Assembly (NCBI GenBank): GCA_049889395.1
Contig: JBMHDM010000044.1
Coordinates: forward strand, 1 to 6,428
Length of the DNA stretch: 6,428 nucleotides
Origin: UBA3537 sp049889395
Lineage (GTDB): Bacteria; Bacteroidota; Bacteroidia; Flavobacteriales; Flavobacteriaceae
Direction of reading: 5' to 3'
In this document: positions 5,544-6,428 of the stretch, in pieces
How positions within the stretch are numbered: position 1 is the stretch's first letter
Layout: the number at the start of each line of letters is the position of its first letter
Made by a program: the position numbers and the translations under genes
The notes under the pieces: generated by a model
The model's database searches: none
What the model saw: only the letters and a program-made list of their open reading frames with translations
Told to the model about the DNA's origin: nothing

Positions 5544-6428
5544 ATGAAAACTGCCATTTATTCATTATTTATTTTTTCTCTATTCATTTCTTGTAATCAA
5601 AAATCAAGCAAATCCACTATGGCAAAACACGTTGATGTTCCAAAAGCAAAGCAAATTATAAAAGAGTTATCCATTCATGGTGATGTGCGTATGGATGAAT
5701 TTTATTGGTTAAATGAACGAGAAAATCCTGAAGTTGTAGAGTATTTAAATAACGAAAATGAGTACTATGAAGCCAAAACGGCTCATACTGATGACTTTCA
5801 AAAATCATTGTTTGAAGAAATGAAAGCAAGAATCAAAGAAGACGATTCTTCTGTGCCTTACAAATACAATGGGTATTGGTACATTACGAAGTACGAAAAA
5901 GGAAAAGATTACCCCATTTATACCCGTAAAAAAGAATCCCTTGATGCTGATGAAGAACTTCTGTTTGACTGCAACGAAATGGCCAAAGGGCATTCTTATT
6001 TTAGGTTAGCTGGTCTGAATGTTAGCCCAGACAACCAACGCGTGGCTTTTGGTTTGGATACCATTGGTCGACGTCAGTATACGCTACACATCAAAGATTT
6101 AAAAACCAATTCAATTTTAGACGACAAGGTCTGGAATACGACTGGCGGTAGCACTTGGGCCAATGACAACAAAACCCTGTTTTATACCCTAAAAAATGAA
6201 ACCACACTTCGTTCAGAGGCCATCTATAAGCATAAACTTGGAACCGATTCAAGCGATGATGAATTGGTTTTCGAAGAAAAAGATGACACTTTTGGTGTAG
6301 GAATTTATAAGACAAAATCGAGAAAATATTTGGTCATATCGAGTTACAGTACGCTTACCACAGAATATCAAATTCTGAATGCCAATACTCCAGATGATGC
6401 GTTCAAAGTATTTCAACCGCGTACACGT
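5544..6428 (+). CDS. ptrB: Oligopeptidase B-like S9 peptidase, lipoprotein form (3' truncated)
   Basis: The frame is open from ATG 5544 to the window end, giving 295 residues of a protein usually near 690-700. It matches the N-terminal part of oligopeptidase B (protease II, S9A), a serine peptidase that cuts short peptides after Arg or Lys. Landmarks are HGDVRMDEFYWL (45-56; HGDTRIDNYYWL in E. coli), YPIYTRK (123-129), GRRQYTLHI (175-183), STWAND (203-208) and FEEKDDTFGVGIYKT (243-257). All lie in the N-terminal linker and beta-propeller that gates access to the active site. The catalytic Ser, Asp and His would lie beyond the window, so activity cannot be judged. Unlike E. coli OpdB, it begins with a lipoprotein signal, MKTAIYSLFIFSLFISC, with the lipidated Cys at residue 17 and a polar linker after it. 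It should act in the periplasm, tethered to a membrane. No run of acidic residues follows the Cys, so surface export is not indicated. No terminator separates it from ltaE, so the two may be cotranscribed. Confidence 0.9.
   Translation, partial: MKTAIYSLFIFSLFISCNQKSSKSTMAKHVDVPKAKQIIKELSIHGDVRMDEFYWLNERENPEVVEYLNNENEYYEAKTAHTDDFQKSLFEEMKARIKEDDSSVPYKYNGYWYITKYEKGKDYPIYTRKKESLDADEELLFDCNEMAKGHSYFRLAGLNVSPDNQRVAFGLDTIGRRQYTLHIKDLKTNSILDDKVWNTTGGSTWANDNKTLFYTLKNETTLRSEAIYKHKLGTDSSDDELVFEEKDDTFGVGIYKTKSRKYLVISSYSTLTTEYQILNANTPDDAFKVFQPRTR

Noticed and set aside
5805..6315. Minus-strand frames at 5805-5993 and 6091-6315
   Set aside because: The plus strand carries a continuous oligopeptidase B frame here with clear family motifs, so these are antisense shadows.

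Overview
The window looks like chromosomal DNA from a marine or soil member of the Bacteroidota, most likely family Flavobacteriaceae. This rests on four things: an outer-membrane beta-barrel/TonB-dependent receptor with a carboxypeptidase-regulatory-like N-terminal domain and a FAQ signal-peptide end, no Shine-Dalgarno sequence before any start codon, TAnnTTTG-type -7 promoter boxes, and AT-rich intergenic DNA with AAAACC...GGTTTT terminators. I assign no genus.

Layout. Positions 1-117 hold the last 38 codons of an unidentified plus-strand membrane protein, closed by a strong terminator (137-166). A gene-free stretch of about 240 bases follows. It ends in a second hairpin (406-435) almost identical to the first, which abuts the stop codon of a minus-strand gene. 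Three minus-strand genes then run from 4405 down to 434: prfB (release factor 2, read through a programmed +1 frameshift), an arsC-family reductase that overlaps the prfB stop by four bases, and an 818-residue TonB-dependent-receptor-like outer-membrane protein with its own candidate promoter. A 79-base divergent promoter region (4406-4484) separates prfB from the plus-strand genes. These are a low-specificity L-threonine aldolase (ltaE, 4485-5507) and, 36 bases later, a lipoprotein form of oligopeptidase B that is cut by the window end (5544-6428).

Function. prfB and arsC are probably translated from one message; the receptor is probably transcribed separately. ltaE and the oligopeptidase B gene run in the same direction with no visible terminator between them. 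Threonine/glycine metabolism and peptide breakdown are loosely compatible amino-acid functions, but nothing shows a dedicated pathway.

I found no new multi-gene system. The most rewarding feature is the prfB recoding site: the first 52 codons of RF2 lie upstream of, or just past, an in-frame TGA, so a simple ORF call truncates the protein. The site keeps a near-perfect internal Shine-Dalgarno sequence in a lineage that hardly uses such sequences for initiation. The paired hairpins around the 168-405 gap are the other item worth a look.
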